From Bacteroidales bacterium (GTDB lineage Bacteria > Bacteroidota > Bacteroidia > Bacteroidales > WCHB1-69), in assembly GCA_017394765.1 (NCBI GenBank), contig JAFPXF010000081.1:1-53207 (forward strand): a DNA stretch of 53,207 nt, written 5' to 3'. Of the stretch, positions 25,759 through 35,146 are shown piece by piece. Made by a program: the position numbers and the translations under genes. The number at the start of each line of letters is the position of its first letter. The stretch's first letter is position 1. The notes under the pieces are model-generated. The model had not been told where the DNA came from. It searched no databases and worked only from the letters and a program-made list of their open reading frames with translations.

Positions 25759-27237
25759 ATGAGTCGCGTTTCATCCCTTCTGTTATTTTGCTTTTCGGTT
25801 TTGAGCGCATTTGCGCAACTCCCACCCGATCCATACGGTCCGGTGCCAACGGCCGCGCAGGTGCAGTGGCAGCAGATGGAGATGAACATGTTTGTCCATT
25901 TCGGGCCCAACACCTTCACGGGCAAAGAGTGGGGCGAGGGTACGGAGACGGAAGACATCTTCCAGCCCTCTCAACTCGACTGCGACCAATGGGCCAGGGT
26001 GGCGAAGGAGGCCGGTTTCAAGGGCATTATCGTCACGGCCAAGCACCATGACGGTTTCTGTCTATGGCCCAATCCGACGAGTACACACACGGTGCGTCAA
26101 AGCGTCTGGCGCAACGGGCATGGCGATGTGCTGAAGGAGCTTTCCGATGCCTGCAAGCGTGCGGGACTCAAATTCGGCGTCTATATATCCCCCTGGGACC
26201 GCAACGCGCCCACGTACGGCACACCCGCCTATAACCGGACCTATTGCCGCACATTGCGCAGTGCCCTGTCGCATTACGGGCCCGTCTTTGAGATGTGGTT
26301 CGACGGCGCGAACGGCGAGGGGCCCAACGGCAAGCGGCAGGTCTATGACTGGAAGAGGTTCCACCGCACGGTGCGGCGGCTACAGCCACAGGCGGTAATG
26401 TTCAGCGACGTGGGGCCGGGATGCCGCTGGGTAGGCAACGAGGAGGGCATGGCCGGACTTACCAACTGGTCGCGACTCGACGTGGAGGGCTTCGCACCCG
26501 GCACACAGGCTCCCCCGCAGGACACGCTCACTCACGGCAATCGCGACGGCGCCTGCTGGGTGCCCGCCGAGACGGATGTTTCCATCCGGACAGGATGGTT
26601 CTACCGCGAGAGCGAGCATCCCAAGTCGCTGCAGGAGCTGCTGCGCATCTACTACACCAGTGTGGGACGCAACTCATTGCTGCTCTTAAATGTGCCGCCC
26701 GACAGTCGCGGCCTCATCTCCGAGGAGGACGCCGCACGGCTCCGCGAACTCCGCCGCGCTCTGGACTCCATCTTCGCCCACGACTTGGCGCAAAAAGCCA
26801 TCTTCGTGAACGCCTCGGACATTCGGGGTGGGAAAGAAGACGACCACAATATGAAACCGACTCCGTTCGGGCCCCAGAATCTCATTGATGACAATTACGA
26901 CAGTTTCTGGACTACAGAGGACACGGCGAACGCCGCCGAGGTGGTTTTCGAGTTTGCAGAACCACAGACCATCAACCGCGTGGTTCTGCAGGAATACATC
27001 CCCTTGGGACAGCGTGTGGAATGTTTCCATGTGGAGGTGTTGGAAAGTGGCGGAACGTGGCGCACAGTGGCAAAAGGCACGACCATCGGATACAAAAGGA
27101 TCATGCTTTTTGACAAGATTACCACTGTTTCTGTCCGAATTGTGATCGACAAAAGCCGCGCGAACCCGATTCTGAACCGTGTGGGATTCTATCTGGATAA
27201 ATTTTATTATCCTGATAATCATGAAATTATAAAATAA
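25759..27237 (+). CDS. GH29 alpha-L-fucosidase with C-terminal F5/8 type C domain
   Basis: A ~492-residue secreted glycosidase. Signal peptide (VSSLLLFCFSVLSAFAQ), then the GH29 (beta/alpha)8 domain (~25-350) with MFVHFGPNTFTG, VTAKHHDGFCLWPN and the nucleophile motif FEMWFDGANGEG. Residues ~370-490 form a discoidin/CBM32-like module (NLIDDNYDSFWTTED ... INRVVLQEYIPLGQRVE). The architecture is typical of Bacteroidota enzymes releasing fucose from host or plant glycans. The ATG at 25759 is preferred over a TTG six codons earlier. No SusCD pair is adjacent. Confidence 0.92.
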   Translation: MSRVSSLLLFCFSVLSAFAQLPPDPYGPVPTAAQVQWQQMEMNMFVHFGPNTFTGKEWGEGTETEDIFQPSQLDCDQWARVAKEAGFKGIIVTAKHHDGFCLWPNPTSTHTVRQSVWRNGHGDVLKELSDACKRAGLKFGVYISPWDRNAPTYGTPAYNRTYCRTLRSALSHYGPVFEMWFDGANGEGPNGKRQVYDWKRFHRTVRRLQPQAVMFSDVGPGCRWVGNEEGMAGLTNWSRLDVEGFAPGTQAPPQDTLTHGNRDGACWVPAETDVSIRTGWFYRESEHPKSLQELLRIYYTSVGRNSLLLLNVPPDSRGLISEEDAARLRELRRALDSIFAHDLAQKAIFVNASDIRGGKEDDHNMKPTPFGPQNLIDDNYDSFWTTEDTANAAEVVFEFAEPQTINRVVLQEYIPLGQRVECFHVEVLESGGTWRTVAKGTTIGYKRIMLFDKITTVSVRIVIDKSRANPILNRVGFYLDKFYYPDNHEIIK

Positions 27238-27282
27238 AATAACGGAAAACATTTTTATTCTTGGTTATATCGAAAAAAAATG

Positions 27283-27290
27283 TATTTTTG
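27283..27290 (+). promoter_or_regulatory. Promoter for tRNA-Ser/tRNA-Val
   Basis: TATTTTTG, with TTGG at 27261 as a possible -33 element at an 18-bp distance. The tRNA-Ser begins 20 bases later. Confidence 0.65.
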
Positions 27291-27309
27291 CACCCTCTTT
27301 GAAAGAAGA

Positions 27310-27397
27310 GGAGAGATGGCCGAGTGGTCGAAGGCGCACGCCTGGAGAGCGTGTAGGCGCCAAAAGCGCCTCCTGGGTTCGAATCCCAGTCTCTCCG
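27310..27397 (+). tRNA. tRNA-Ser (anticodon GGA)
   Basis: An 88-nt class II tRNA with long variable arm. Acceptor GGAGAGA/TCTCTCC with discriminator G, anticodon stem CACGC/GCGTG around loop CTGGAGA (anticodon GGA), variable arm, and T arm GGGTTCGAATCCC. It is followed 16 bases later by tRNA-Val, probably on one transcript. Confidence 0.97.
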
Positions 27398-27413
27398 CCG
27401 AAGAGACAGAATT

Positions 27414-27488
27414 GATCTGTTAGCTCAGTTGGTTTAGAGCGCTTGCTTGACAGGCAAGAGGTCACAAGTTCAAATCTTGTACAGATCA
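27414..27488 (+). tRNA. tRNA-Val (anticodon GAC)
   Basis: A 75-nt cloverleaf. Acceptor GATCTGT/ACAGATC with discriminator A, anticodon stem CTTGC/GCAAG around TTGACAG (anticodon GAC), T arm ACAAGTTCAAATCTTGT. The 3' CCA is not encoded. Confidence 0.97.
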
Positions 27489-27496
27489 CACAGAAC

Positions 27497-27528
27497 AAAA
27501 GGTTGTACGGTTTGTGCAACCTTTTTTT
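27497..27528 (+). terminator. Rho-independent terminator after tRNA-Val
   Basis: AAAAGGTTG / CAACCTTTT stem followed by a run of seven T, nine bases after the tRNA 3' end. Confidence 0.85.
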
Positions 27529-27632
27529 GTTTCCAAATTCTTCCAATCTGTTTTGTTTTAAACCCATAATCATCCATGACAATGTCTGGAGAGTTTTTTT
27601 CTCGATTATCTTGACATAATTGAAAAATTTTC

Positions 27633-27640
27633 TATTTTTG
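27633..27640 (+). promoter_or_regulatory. Promoter for the band-7 gene
   Basis: TATTTTTG with TTGACA at 27611 as -33-like element, 19 bp apart. The band-7 ATG follows 64 bases later. Confidence 0.65.
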
Positions 27641-27704
27641 CAAGTGATATTATTTTGATATTATTTTAAATTATAAATTACACAACAAACTAATAATCAA
27701 AGAT

Positions 27705-28736
27705 ATGGAATCAAAAGAATTTGTCAAAACCCCGACTGCGAAGAACAATGGTTTTTTGCATCTTTTCATCAACCTCGCCTTGTTGGCGATATTCGTCCTC
27801 ATCATCGTCGGTCTTGCCCATCTGGACTGCATGACACGTCCCGTCATGGAATACGGCATTGTCGGCGACCTCATACCGCCCGCCATGCCCAAACATGCCG
27901 TCGTGATGGAGTCTACCGGCTGGATTGCTTTGCCCATCGCATTGAGCATTCTGTTCCTGTTCTGCTATATTCTCCATCTCGCCGGCTTCTTCATTGTTCA
28001 ACCCAACCAATCGCGCGTGCTGACCTTCTTCGGCAAGTACTCCGGCACTGTCAAGGAGAACGGTTTCATGTGGATGAACCCCTTCTATCACAAGGAAAAG
28101 ATCTCCCTGCGCGCCAGCAACATGGACGTGGAGCCCATCAAGGTGAACGACAAGAGCGGCAACCCGATCATGATTGGCTTGGTCCTGGTTTGGAAAATCG
28201 AAGACACCTATAAAGCCTGCTTTGAGATCGACTCGGACTTCACGATCACCACCACCCCGACGCATTCCACGGCCGTCAAGAGTTTCAACTCCTTCGTGCG
28301 GGTGCAAAGCGATGCCGCGCTGCGCATGGTGGCCGGACAATATGCGTACGACAACATGGACAAAGAGGACAATGAAATCACCCTGCGTTCCGGCGGCGAA
28401 GAGATCAACGAGCGGTTGGAGGAGGAGTTGCGCAGCCGACTCTCCATTGCCGGCATCGAGGTCATTGAGGCGCGCATCAACTACCTGGCTTACGCCGCCG
28501 AGATTGCCAGCGTGATGTTGCGCCGCCAGCAGGCCGACGCCATCATCTCCGCCCGTGAGAAGATCGTGGAAGGTGCCGTCTCCATGGTCGATCTCGCCCT
28601 CAAGAAACTCTCCGAGGACCACATCGTGGAGTTGGACGAGGAGCGCAAGGCCGCGATGGTCTCCAACCTTCTGGTGGTGCTCTGCGCCGACGAGTCCGCC
28701 TCTCCCGTCATCAACACAGGGACGCTGTACCAATAA
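27705..28736 (+). CDS. SPFH/band-7 domain membrane protein
   Basis: A 343-residue stomatin/prohibitin/flotillin-like protein. It has two N-terminal transmembrane segments (~18-40 and ~72-95), then the SPFH domain starting at FIVQPNQSRVLTFFGKYSGT, and a helical tail rich in Glu/Arg/Ala (YAAEIASVMLRRQQADAI). Such proteins assemble into membrane-associated cages that organise microdomains and proteases. It is followed after 41 bp by a gene for an Arc-like protein, a pairing I recall as frequent in Bacteroidota. Confidence 0.92.
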   Translation: MESKEFVKTPTAKNNGFLHLFINLALLAIFVLIIVGLAHLDCMTRPVMEYGIVGDLIPPAMPKHAVVMESTGWIALPIALSILFLFCYILHLAGFFIVQPNQSRVLTFFGKYSGTVKENGFMWMNPFYHKEKISLRASNMDVEPIKVNDKSGNPIMIGLVLVWKIEDTYKACFEIDSDFTITTTPTHSTAVKSFNSFVRVQSDAALRMVAGQYAYDNMDKEDNEITLRSGGEEINERLEEELRSRLSIAGIEVIEARINYLAYAAEIASVMLRRQQADAIISAREKIVEGAVSMVDLALKKLSEDHIVELDEERKAAMVSNLLVVLCADESASPVINTGTLYQ

Positions 28737-28777
28737 TATGTGTTGAATTGCTGACCGCTAACGGCTAAATCACCAAC
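28737..28777. repeat. Short heptamer tract between band-7 and Arc-like genes
   Basis: The gap contains TTGCTGA, CCGCTAA, CGGCTAA in register with a period of 7, plus less regular flanks. It is the weakest of the heptamer tracts here. Confidence 0.45.
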
Positions 28778-28963
28778 ATGAAGAAAAATTTCGCATTGCG
28801 AGTGGATGGTGAGATTTTCGCGGCCATTGAAAAATGGGCGGCAGACGAGTTTCGCAGCGCCAACGGCCAGATTGAGTGGATCTTGTCGGAGGCACTCAAA
28901 AAGGCGGGCCGCCATCCCAAGGCATCTGCGCAGCCCCCGCAAGCCGAAAATCCCAAGACATAG
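28778..28963 (+). CDS. Arc-like ribbon-helix-helix DNA-binding protein
   Basis: A 61-residue protein. KKNFALRVDGEIFAAIEKWA is the beta strand plus first helix of an Arc/MetJ-type fold and NGQIEWILSEALKKAG is the second helix. The tail is Pro/Ala-rich. RHH dimers bind DNA with their strands. It probably regulates its own operon with the band-7 gene, though no operator was identified. A shared terminator with tex lies downstream. Confidence 0.82.
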   Translation: MKKNFALRVDGEIFAAIEKWAADEFRSANGQIEWILSEALKKAGRHPKASAQPPQAENPKT

Positions 28964-28974
28964 CAACACCCCAC

Positions 28975-29009
28975 CCTGCTGTTGTCCGTCCATAGCGGGC
29001 GACAGCAGG
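28975..29009. terminator. Bidirectional terminator between Arc-like gene and tex
   Basis: CCTGCTGT / ACAGCAGG continues through G-U pairs to a ~14-bp stem between convergent genes. The T-tail (TTTCTTC) is modest on the plus strand. Confidence 0.7.
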
Positions 29010-29014
29010 TTTCT

Positions 29015-31159
29015 TCAGTTCGCCTTTTCATTGACCAGCGCCAGGCTGATTCTCTTGCGATCCACCTCCACTCCGACAACGCGCACCATCACCTTTTGGT
29101 TGAGATGAACCACCTCGGCCGGATTGGCCACGCGGCGGGTGGGAGACATGTTGCTGACGTGGACAAGGCCGTCCTGATGCACACCGACATCGACGAAACA
29201 GCCGAAATTGGTAATGTTGGTGACGATGCCAGGCAACTCCATGCCGGGCTTCAGGTCCTCGATTTTGTGAACATTTTTGTCAAACTCGAATTTCTCGAAC
29301 TGTGTGCGCGGGTCGCGACCGGGCTTGGCCAGCTCCTTCATGATGTCGGTCAAGGTCGGCATACCGACCTTTGGCGTGATGAAGTGCGCCAAGTTGATAT
29401 TGTCGCGAATATCCTTGCGGCTGATCAGGTCCGACACGGTGCAGCCCATCTCCTTGGCCATCGCGTTGACCACAGGATAGCTTTCGGGGTGCACCGCGCT
29501 GTGGTCGAGCGGGTTTTCCGCATCGCGGATACGGAGGAAGCCTGCCGACTGTTCAAAAGCCTTGGCACCGAAACGGGGCACCTGCTTAAGGCTTTCGCGA
29601 GATGGAAACGGACCGTGCTCGTCGCGGTACTCGATGATGTTGCGGGCCAGCGACGGGCCGATGCCTGACACGTAGGAGAGCAGCTCTTTGCTCGCGGTGT
29701 TCAGTTCCACCCCCACATAGTTGACGCAGCTCGCCACAGTCTCTTCCAGACTCTCCTGCAACCGCTTTTGGTTCACATCGTGTTGGTATTGTCCGACGCC
29801 GATGGACTTGGGGTCAATCTTCACCAACTCTGCCAGCGGGTCCATGAGGCGCCGTCCGATGGAGACGGCTCCGCGCACAGTGACATCATAATTGGGAAAC
29901 TCGGCACGCGCCACAGCGGAGGCCGAATAGACCGAGGCACCGCTTTCGTTGACCATGTAGGCCTTCACGTCGCGTTCAAAGGGGATATAGCGGATGAAAT
30001 TCTCCGTCTCGCGTCCACCGGTGCCGTTGCCGATGGCGATGGCATCGACCTTGTATTGCAGCACCAACCGCTTGAGCTTGTCGGACGAAAGTTTATACTG
30101 TGCCACAGGCGGGTGGGGATAGATGGTCTCATTGTAGAGCAGTTTGCCTTGGGGATCGAGGATGACGACCTTGCAGCCTGTGCGGAAGCCCGGGTCGATG
30201 GCCAAGGTGGTCACTTGCCCAAGGGGCGCCGCCAGCAGCAGCTGGCGCGCATTTTCCGTAAACACACGGATAGCCTCCGTGTCGGCTTTCTCCTTGTAGA
30301 AGCCGCGCATCTCGGTCTCCAATTGAGGCTGCAGCAAACGTTTGTAGGCATCGGTGGCGGCCATCCAGACCTGTTGGGCGCAATTGCTGTTGCTATGAAT
30401 GAGCCACCTCTTCATAGAATCGAGTGTGCGTTGCTCATCGGGCGCGATAGTGAGGCGCAGGACACCCTCTTCCTCGCCACGGAGCATGGCGAGCAAGCGG
30501 TGCGAAGGGGTGCGTGCCAACTTCTCGCGGGCATCGTAGTACATGCGGTATTTCTCCTCCTCATCAACAGCATCCTTGATGCGTTTGGTGGCGATGGTGC
30601 TATGCTGGCGGAAAGTGTTGCGCAGGCGCGCGCGGATGGTGACATTCTCACTGATGCGCTCCGCCACGATGTCGCGCGCGCCTGCCAAAGCCTCCTCTAC
30701 ATTGGCGACACCCTTCTCGGCGTTCACATAGCGGGCGGCCTCCTTTTGCAGGTCCACCTGCTTCTGGGCGGCGAGAATCCTGGCCAACGGCTCCAGACCC
30801 CTCTCTGCAGCCACAGTGGCTCGGGTTTTGCGTTTGGGACGATACGGCAAATAGAGATCCTCCAACTCACTCAGCGTGAGCGCGGCATGGAGCTGCGACT
30901 CCAACTCGGGCGTGAGCTTGCCCTGCTCGGAAATGGAATCCAAAATGGCGGCACGACGTTTGTCAAGCTCCACATAGCAGGCATGAAGGTCGCGGATCTG
31001 GCCAATCTGCACCTCATCGAGACTGCCGGTAGCCTCTTTCCTGTATCGTGAAATAAAGGGGATGGTGGCACCACCCTCCAACAATGCCAGGGTGTTCCTG
31101 ACCTGCTCTTCGGTCAGTTGCAGCTCCTGGGCAATGCGCAAGGCATAGTTGTTTTCCAT
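29015..31159 (-). CDS. tex: Tex-family RNA-binding transcription accessory protein
   Basis: A 714-residue protein of the Tex/Spt6-core family. Order: helical Tex N-domain (LTEEQVRNTLALLEGGATIP), YqgF/RNase H-like domain around residues 320-450 (TTLAIDPGFRTGCKVVILD, IAIGNGTGGRETENF), helix-hairpin-helix pairs (YVSGIGPSLARNIIEYRDE), and a C-terminal S1 domain (PGIVTNITNFGCFVDVGVHQ). It binds nucleic acid and affects transcription. It is the last gene of the gltX operon. The ATG at 31159 lies seven bases after the stop of the preceding surface-protein gene; a TTG six codons upstream overlaps that gene. Confidence 0.94.
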   Translation of the reverse strand: MENNYALRIAQELQLTEEQVRNTLALLEGGATIPFISRYRKEATGSLDEVQIGQIRDLHACYVELDKRRAAILDSISEQGKLTPELESQLHAALTLSELEDLYLPYRPKRKTRATVAAERGLEPLARILAAQKQVDLQKEAARYVNAEKGVANVEEALAGARDIVAERISENVTIRARLRNTFRQHSTIATKRIKDAVDEEEKYRMYYDAREKLARTPSHRLLAMLRGEEEGVLRLTIAPDEQRTLDSMKRWLIHSNSNCAQQVWMAATDAYKRLLQPQLETEMRGFYKEKADTEAIRVFTENARQLLLAAPLGQVTTLAIDPGFRTGCKVVILDPQGKLLYNETIYPHPPVAQYKLSSDKLKRLVLQYKVDAIAIGNGTGGRETENFIRYIPFERDVKAYMVNESGASVYSASAVARAEFPNYDVTVRGAVSIGRRLMDPLAELVKIDPKSIGVGQYQHDVNQKRLQESLEETVASCVNYVGVELNTASKELLSYVSGIGPSLARNIIEYRDEHGPFPSRESLKQVPRFGAKAFEQSAGFLRIRDAENPLDHSAVHPESYPVVNAMAKEMGCTVSDLISRKDIRDNINLAHFITPKVGMPTLTDIMKELAKPGRDPRTQFEKFEFDKNVHKIEDLKPGMELPGIVTNITNFGCFVDVGVHQDGLVHVSNMSPTRRVANPAEVVHLNQKVMVRVVGVEVDRKRISLALVNEKAN

Positions 31160-31166
31160 AGTGAAA

Positions 31167-33512
31167 TTATCTGACAAGGGTCACAGTACCCTGTTTATGA
31201 TGCGTCGTGTTCAAGTCTGCGACACGGATGTATTCAACTTTCCACACATAAACACCGACGGGGGCCGGTTGCCCGCCAATGGTGCCATCCCAGGAGTCTT
31301 CGGTATCTTCCGTCATAAAAAAGAGATTTCCCTGACGGTCGTACAACTCCAATCGGTAATATGCCACGTCAGTGGCCTTGGGTTGGAACACATCGTTGAT
31401 ATTGTCACCGTTAGGCGTGAACGAGTTGGGAACATAGAAGGCGAAGTTATCCACCACCGGGACTATGAAGGTGGTGTCGTCGGAACATCCATCGACATTG
31501 GTGACTGAAAAACGGACCAGCTTGTTGTCGGAAGTACTTACATGGTAGGCGTGTTCCGCATCCGCGGACGTGGCGGTAGCCCCGTCGCCGAAAGTCCAGA
31601 GATATGAGACGATCTCGTCACCCGTAGACTCGTTATAGAAATAGACAGTCTCCCCGTTATGCGGTTCCTCAGGCGAGAATGTTGGAATGGCGTGAGGGTA
31701 TTCCGACACATGGATAGCGTGGGTCATTGACAGCGAGTCGTCGCATCCCGGAGCAGTGGAAAGCCAGAGGGAAACATTGTAGTATCCTGCGGAATCCATC
31801 ACCAAGTTCAAAGGGTTGACCGTCGCAAGCGTGTCGTAGTTCCCATTGTCAGAAACCACCCGCCACCGGAACTGGCATCCATCAGGCGAATTGAGGTTCT
31901 GAAGCACAACGGGCAATGGTGTGCATCCCGTCTCCGGCGCGATCTGGAGATCGACTTCCGGTTTCTCGCTCACGAACACCTCCACGGTTGCCGTGTCGGA
32001 CAAGCACCCGTAACGGTCTGTGGCTGCGACGCGGTAGGTTCTGTTTTGTGTAATGTTGGCCTCGGAGGTCTGGGCATTGGGATTGGCGATGCCTGCCGGA
32101 TTGGCACTGCCATCGGCGGCAAGCCAATGGAAGAGCACATCGTCGGAGCCACTCAATTGCTCAACAGTAACATAATTCGCCTCATGGCAAAAATAGAGTG
32201 TGGTGTCCGCCAACTCAATCGCCGGGTTGCACTTGAGATGGAAAACCAAGGTGTCATCGCGTCCTGCGCCTTGGTCTATAAAAAGATCGCAAAATACAGT
32301 ATGGAAAATCAGTCTCACCTCCTTGACTTCATCGTCGTCACACAACACGGAATCCAACATAGTCAGGTGGATACGGGTAACAGAGTCGGAACTGGAAAAA
32401 AAGATTTCCGGCTGAATCGGATTGAGGTGTCTCCATATCGTGCCGTCAAAATAGGTCAAATCATAGTCCTGCCCCATCACCGTGGTTCCAATCTCTTCCA
32501 CCCAAGTGTAGTAGCTGCCCGGTGCGATTCTGCCTCCCGGCAGCTTATACTGGACCTCCACATCGCGACACCCTTGTATGAGGGTGTCTCCATAATGGTT
32601 CATCATTTCCACTTGGTTCGCCGTCGAATATTCGCGTTCCAGCTCCACCGAAGGGCTATAGAAGCTGCCCTCTTCAAGGAAGACGCCGGAATCGTAAATC
32701 CCATCACTCACATCCGCAATCGCCAGATGCATGTGATACACCTGACAAGGCACCACGTTGGCCGAAGCAGCAAGTTTTACCGTGTATCCGTTAAATGCTG
32801 GGGGTGAACTGCTGTTCTGATGATAATACTGCGAGTTTGTAAGAACAGTTGTGGACGTAGGACTATAACTCGAACCACACTGTCCCCCGTTCACCGTATT
32901 GATGGTCACCGGCGTGATCCCATTGGGCAACAACGCTATATTCCACGAGGAGTTGGCATGGGTCACCGGATTATATCCTTCAATAAAAAAACCGAACACA
33001 TCATTATAGTCCGAGCAGACAAAATCCGGATACTCCTCCGAGGCGAACACATAGTTGAAGGCCATCGTATCGGAAAAGGCCACAAAATCGAAATCCAGGG
33101 CAGCCCGGTCATGAAGATTTGCCGAAATGATGGTTGCGAGTTTCGCATCCGGGGTCACAGTGTTATTGGTAACATCTACACTGGCATTAGCACTCGGATA
33201 ATTGCTGGATTGTGAGATGCTGCTCAAATTACTTGTCGTCATCACAATGCCGGACGAAATGGGAAACGTCACATTCCCGCGATTAAAAACACCGATCTGC
33301 GGATTGGAGGATATGGAGCTCGTTGTCGTGGTATTGGCACCGTATGTAAAGCTGCCGTTGCTCAAGATAACCCCCTCACCGGCCAGATGTTGCTGGATCA
33401 AGGCATTGGGAGTGGTGCCGTTTGCGGCAGCTGTGACAGTGAACCCTTGTGCGTTTCCCCAAGAGACACAGCACAAAATCCCTATTGTCCAGATCAAAGT
33501 TTTAATTTTCAT
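31167..33512 (-). CDS. Choice-of-anchor L / PKD surface protein with T9SS type B sorting domain
   Basis: A 781-residue exported protein. After the signal peptide (ending VSWGNAQG) the first ~250 residues match the 'choice-of-anchor L' domain of Bacteroidota surface proteins (VIMTTSNLSSIS, FNYVFASEEYPDFVCSDYND). Ig-like segments follow, then a PKD module (VSYLWTFGDGATATSADAEH). The C-terminal ~90 residues are the gliding-motility-associated, type B T9SS signal (VPNSFTPNGDNINDVFQP ... GVYVWKVEYIR). It is translated from the middle of a gltX-tex operon: 11 bp after gltX, 7 bp before tex. Confidence 0.9.
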   Translation of the reverse strand: MKIKTLIWTIGILCCVSWGNAQGFTVTAAANGTTPNALIQQHLAGEGVILSNGSFTYGANTTTTSSISSNPQIGVFNRGNVTFPISSGIVMTTSNLSSISQSSNYPSANASVDVTNNTVTPDAKLATIISANLHDRAALDFDFVAFSDTMAFNYVFASEEYPDFVCSDYNDVFGFFIEGYNPVTHANSSWNIALLPNGITPVTINTVNGGQCGSSYSPTSTTVLTNSQYYHQNSSSPPAFNGYTVKLAASANVVPCQVYHMHLAIADVSDGIYDSGVFLEEGSFYSPSVELEREYSTANQVEMMNHYGDTLIQGCRDVEVQYKLPGGRIAPGSYYTWVEEIGTTVMGQDYDLTYFDGTIWRHLNPIQPEIFFSSSDSVTRIHLTMLDSVLCDDDEVKEVRLIFHTVFCDLFIDQGAGRDDTLVFHLKCNPAIELADTTLYFCHEANYVTVEQLSGSDDVLFHWLAADGSANPAGIANPNAQTSEANITQNRTYRVAATDRYGCLSDTATVEVFVSEKPEVDLQIAPETGCTPLPVVLQNLNSPDGCQFRWRVVSDNGNYDTLATVNPLNLVMDSAGYYNVSLWLSTAPGCDDSLSMTHAIHVSEYPHAIPTFSPEEPHNGETVYFYNESTGDEIVSYLWTFGDGATATSADAEHAYHVSTSDNKLVRFSVTNVDGCSDDTTFIVPVVDNFAFYVPNSFTPNGDNINDVFQPKATDVAYYRLELYDRQGNLFFMTEDTEDSWDGTIGGQPAPVGVYVWKVEYIRVADLNTTHHKQGTVTLVR

Positions 33513-33523
33513 AACATATTGTT

Positions 33524-35047
33524 TTAGACGCGATTATCGTCAACAACTTCCACAGCGCGTTCAACACGCCTGTGAACCTCCCCGGTGCCTATCAACTCAA
33601 TCATCGTGAAGAGTTCCGGACCGCGGGCGGCACCCACCAAGGCGATGCGGACGCTGTTCAGAATCTGCCCCATGTTAAGCCCGTGCACTTGAATGTACTG
33701 CATCACAGCATCCTGCGCTTTCTGCTTGTCAAAGGGCTGGAACGCCCGCAGCATATCGTCAATCACCAACAGGTGCTTGCCCGTCCCCTCTTTCCAACGT
33801 TTCTTCAACGACTGGGGGTCGTACTCTGTCGGGGCCTCGAAGAAATATCCCGCCTGCTCCCAGAAGTCGCCAATGAAATTCAACCGGTCTTTGATCAGGT
33901 CAATAACGTTTTTGACATAGTCTGCGTTGCAGTTGATTTGTTTTTTTTCCAAGATTTTCTCAAAACAGGGATAAAGCTCGTCGGCACTTTTCTGCTGGAT
34001 GTACTCGTGGTTGAACCATTTGGCCTTGTCGAGGGAAAACTTGGCGCCGGCCTTGCTGATTTTTTCAAGGGAGAAGGCCTCCACCAGTTCGGGCAGTGTC
34101 ATGATCTCGCGGTCATCGCCCGGATTCCAGCCGAGCAGGGCCAGCATATTGACCACAGCATCAGGCAGATAACCGGACTCGCGGTAGCCAGAGGAGGTCT
34201 CGCCGCTCTTGGGGTCGGTCCACTGCAACGGGAAGACAGGGAAACCGAGACGGTCGCCGTCGCGTTTGCTGAGCTTGCCGTTGCCGTCGGGTTTAAGCAG
34301 CAACGGCAGGTGCGCGAACTGCGGTGCCTCCCAGCCGAAAGCCTTGTAGAGCATCACATGCAGCGGGGCGGAAGGCAGCCACTCCTCGCCGCGGATGACG
34401 TGCGTGATCTTCATCGTATGGTCGTCCACGATGTTGGCCAAATGGTAGGTGGGCATGCCGTCGGACTTGTACAGCACCTTGTCGTCCAACAGGGACGAGT
34501 TGATGACCACCTCGCCGCGGACGAGGTCGTGGACATGTATATCCACGTTGTCGGGATATTTGAAGCGCACCACGAAGGGCTCGCCAGAAGCGAGGCGGCG
34601 TTCCACCTCTTCTGCGGGCAGTGTCAGTGAGTTGACCATGCCCATGCGGGTGCTGGCATCGTACTGGAAAGTCTTCTTCTGGCTCTCGGCCTCCTTGCGC
34701 TTGGCATCCAGCGACTCGGGGGTGTCGAAAGCGTAGTAGGCCCAGCCGTCGCGCACCAGCTGCTCGGCATAAGGCTTGTACATCGCCTTGCGCTCCGACT
34801 GGCGGTAGGGACCGTAGTCGCCGCCGATGCCGACACCCTCGTCGAACTTGATGCCCAGCCATTCAAAGGCCTCGATGATGTAGGCCTCCGCCCCTTCCAC
34901 AAAACGTGTCTGGTCGGTGTCCTCAATGCGCAGTAACAAAGTGCCGTGGTTCTTCTTTGCAAACAGGTAGTTGTATAATGCAGTTCTCACACCGCCAATG
35001 TGCAGCGGGCCCGTGGGAGACGGGGCAAAACGTACTCTTGGATTCAT
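33524..35047 (-). CDS. gltX: Glutamyl-tRNA synthetase (bacterial type)
   Basis: A 507-residue class I synthetase charging tRNA-Glu. The HIGH-type motif is [10 protein letters not shown] at the N terminus and the KMSKS-type motif is [10 protein letters not shown] near residue 250. The C-terminal anticodon-binding domain is present. If this enzyme is non-discriminating it would also make Glu-tRNA(Gln), the substrate of the GatDE encoded at 49.5-53 kb. Sequence inspection alone cannot settle this. It is the first gene of a leftward operon, with a promoter box inside the palindrome at 35083-35125. Confidence 0.96.
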   Translation of the reverse strand: MNPRVRFAPSPTGPLHIGGVRTALYNYLFAKKNHGTLLLRIEDTDQTRFVEGAEAYIIEAFEWLGIKFDEGVGIGGDYGPYRQSERKAMYKPYAEQLVRDGWAYYAFDTPESLDAKRKEAESQKKTFQYDASTRMGMVNSLTLPAEEVERRLASGEPFVVRFKYPDNVDIHVHDLVRGEVVINSSLLDDKVLYKSDGMPTYHLANIVDDHTMKITHVIRGEEWLPSAPLHVMLYKAFGWEAPQFAHLPLLLKPDGNGKLSKRDGDRLGFPVFPLQWTDPKSGETSSGYRESGYLPDAVVNMLALLGWNPGDDREIMTLPELVEAFSLEKISKAGAKFSLDKAKWFNHEYIQQKSADELYPCFEKILEKKQINCNADYVKNVIDLIKDRLNFIGDFWEQAGYFFEAPTEYDPQSLKKRWKEGTGKHLLVIDDMLRAFQPFDKQKAQDAVMQYIQVHGLNMGQILNSVRIALVGAARGPELFTMIELIGTGEVHRRVERAVEVVDDNRV

Positions 35048-35082
35048 AAATTGGTACTTATTTTTTCTTTATTGGTTTACGC

Positions 35083-35125
35083 TGCAAAAGTACAAAAAAG
35101 TTCGACACTTTTTTGTACTTTTGCA
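35083..35125. promoter_or_regulatory. Palindromic divergent promoter between gltX and the mutL operon
   Basis: A perfect 19-bp inverted repeat (35083-35101 and 35107-35125) with a 5-nt spacer TCGAC. Each arm ends in TACTTTTG read outward: the minus-strand box is 35085-35092 (gltX) and the plus-strand box 35116-35123 (small membrane protein, mutL). The symmetric sequence would place two polymerases or one dimeric regulator on the same site. Confidence 0.75.
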
Positions 35126-35146
35126 CTCCATTAAAAAAGTATCATT

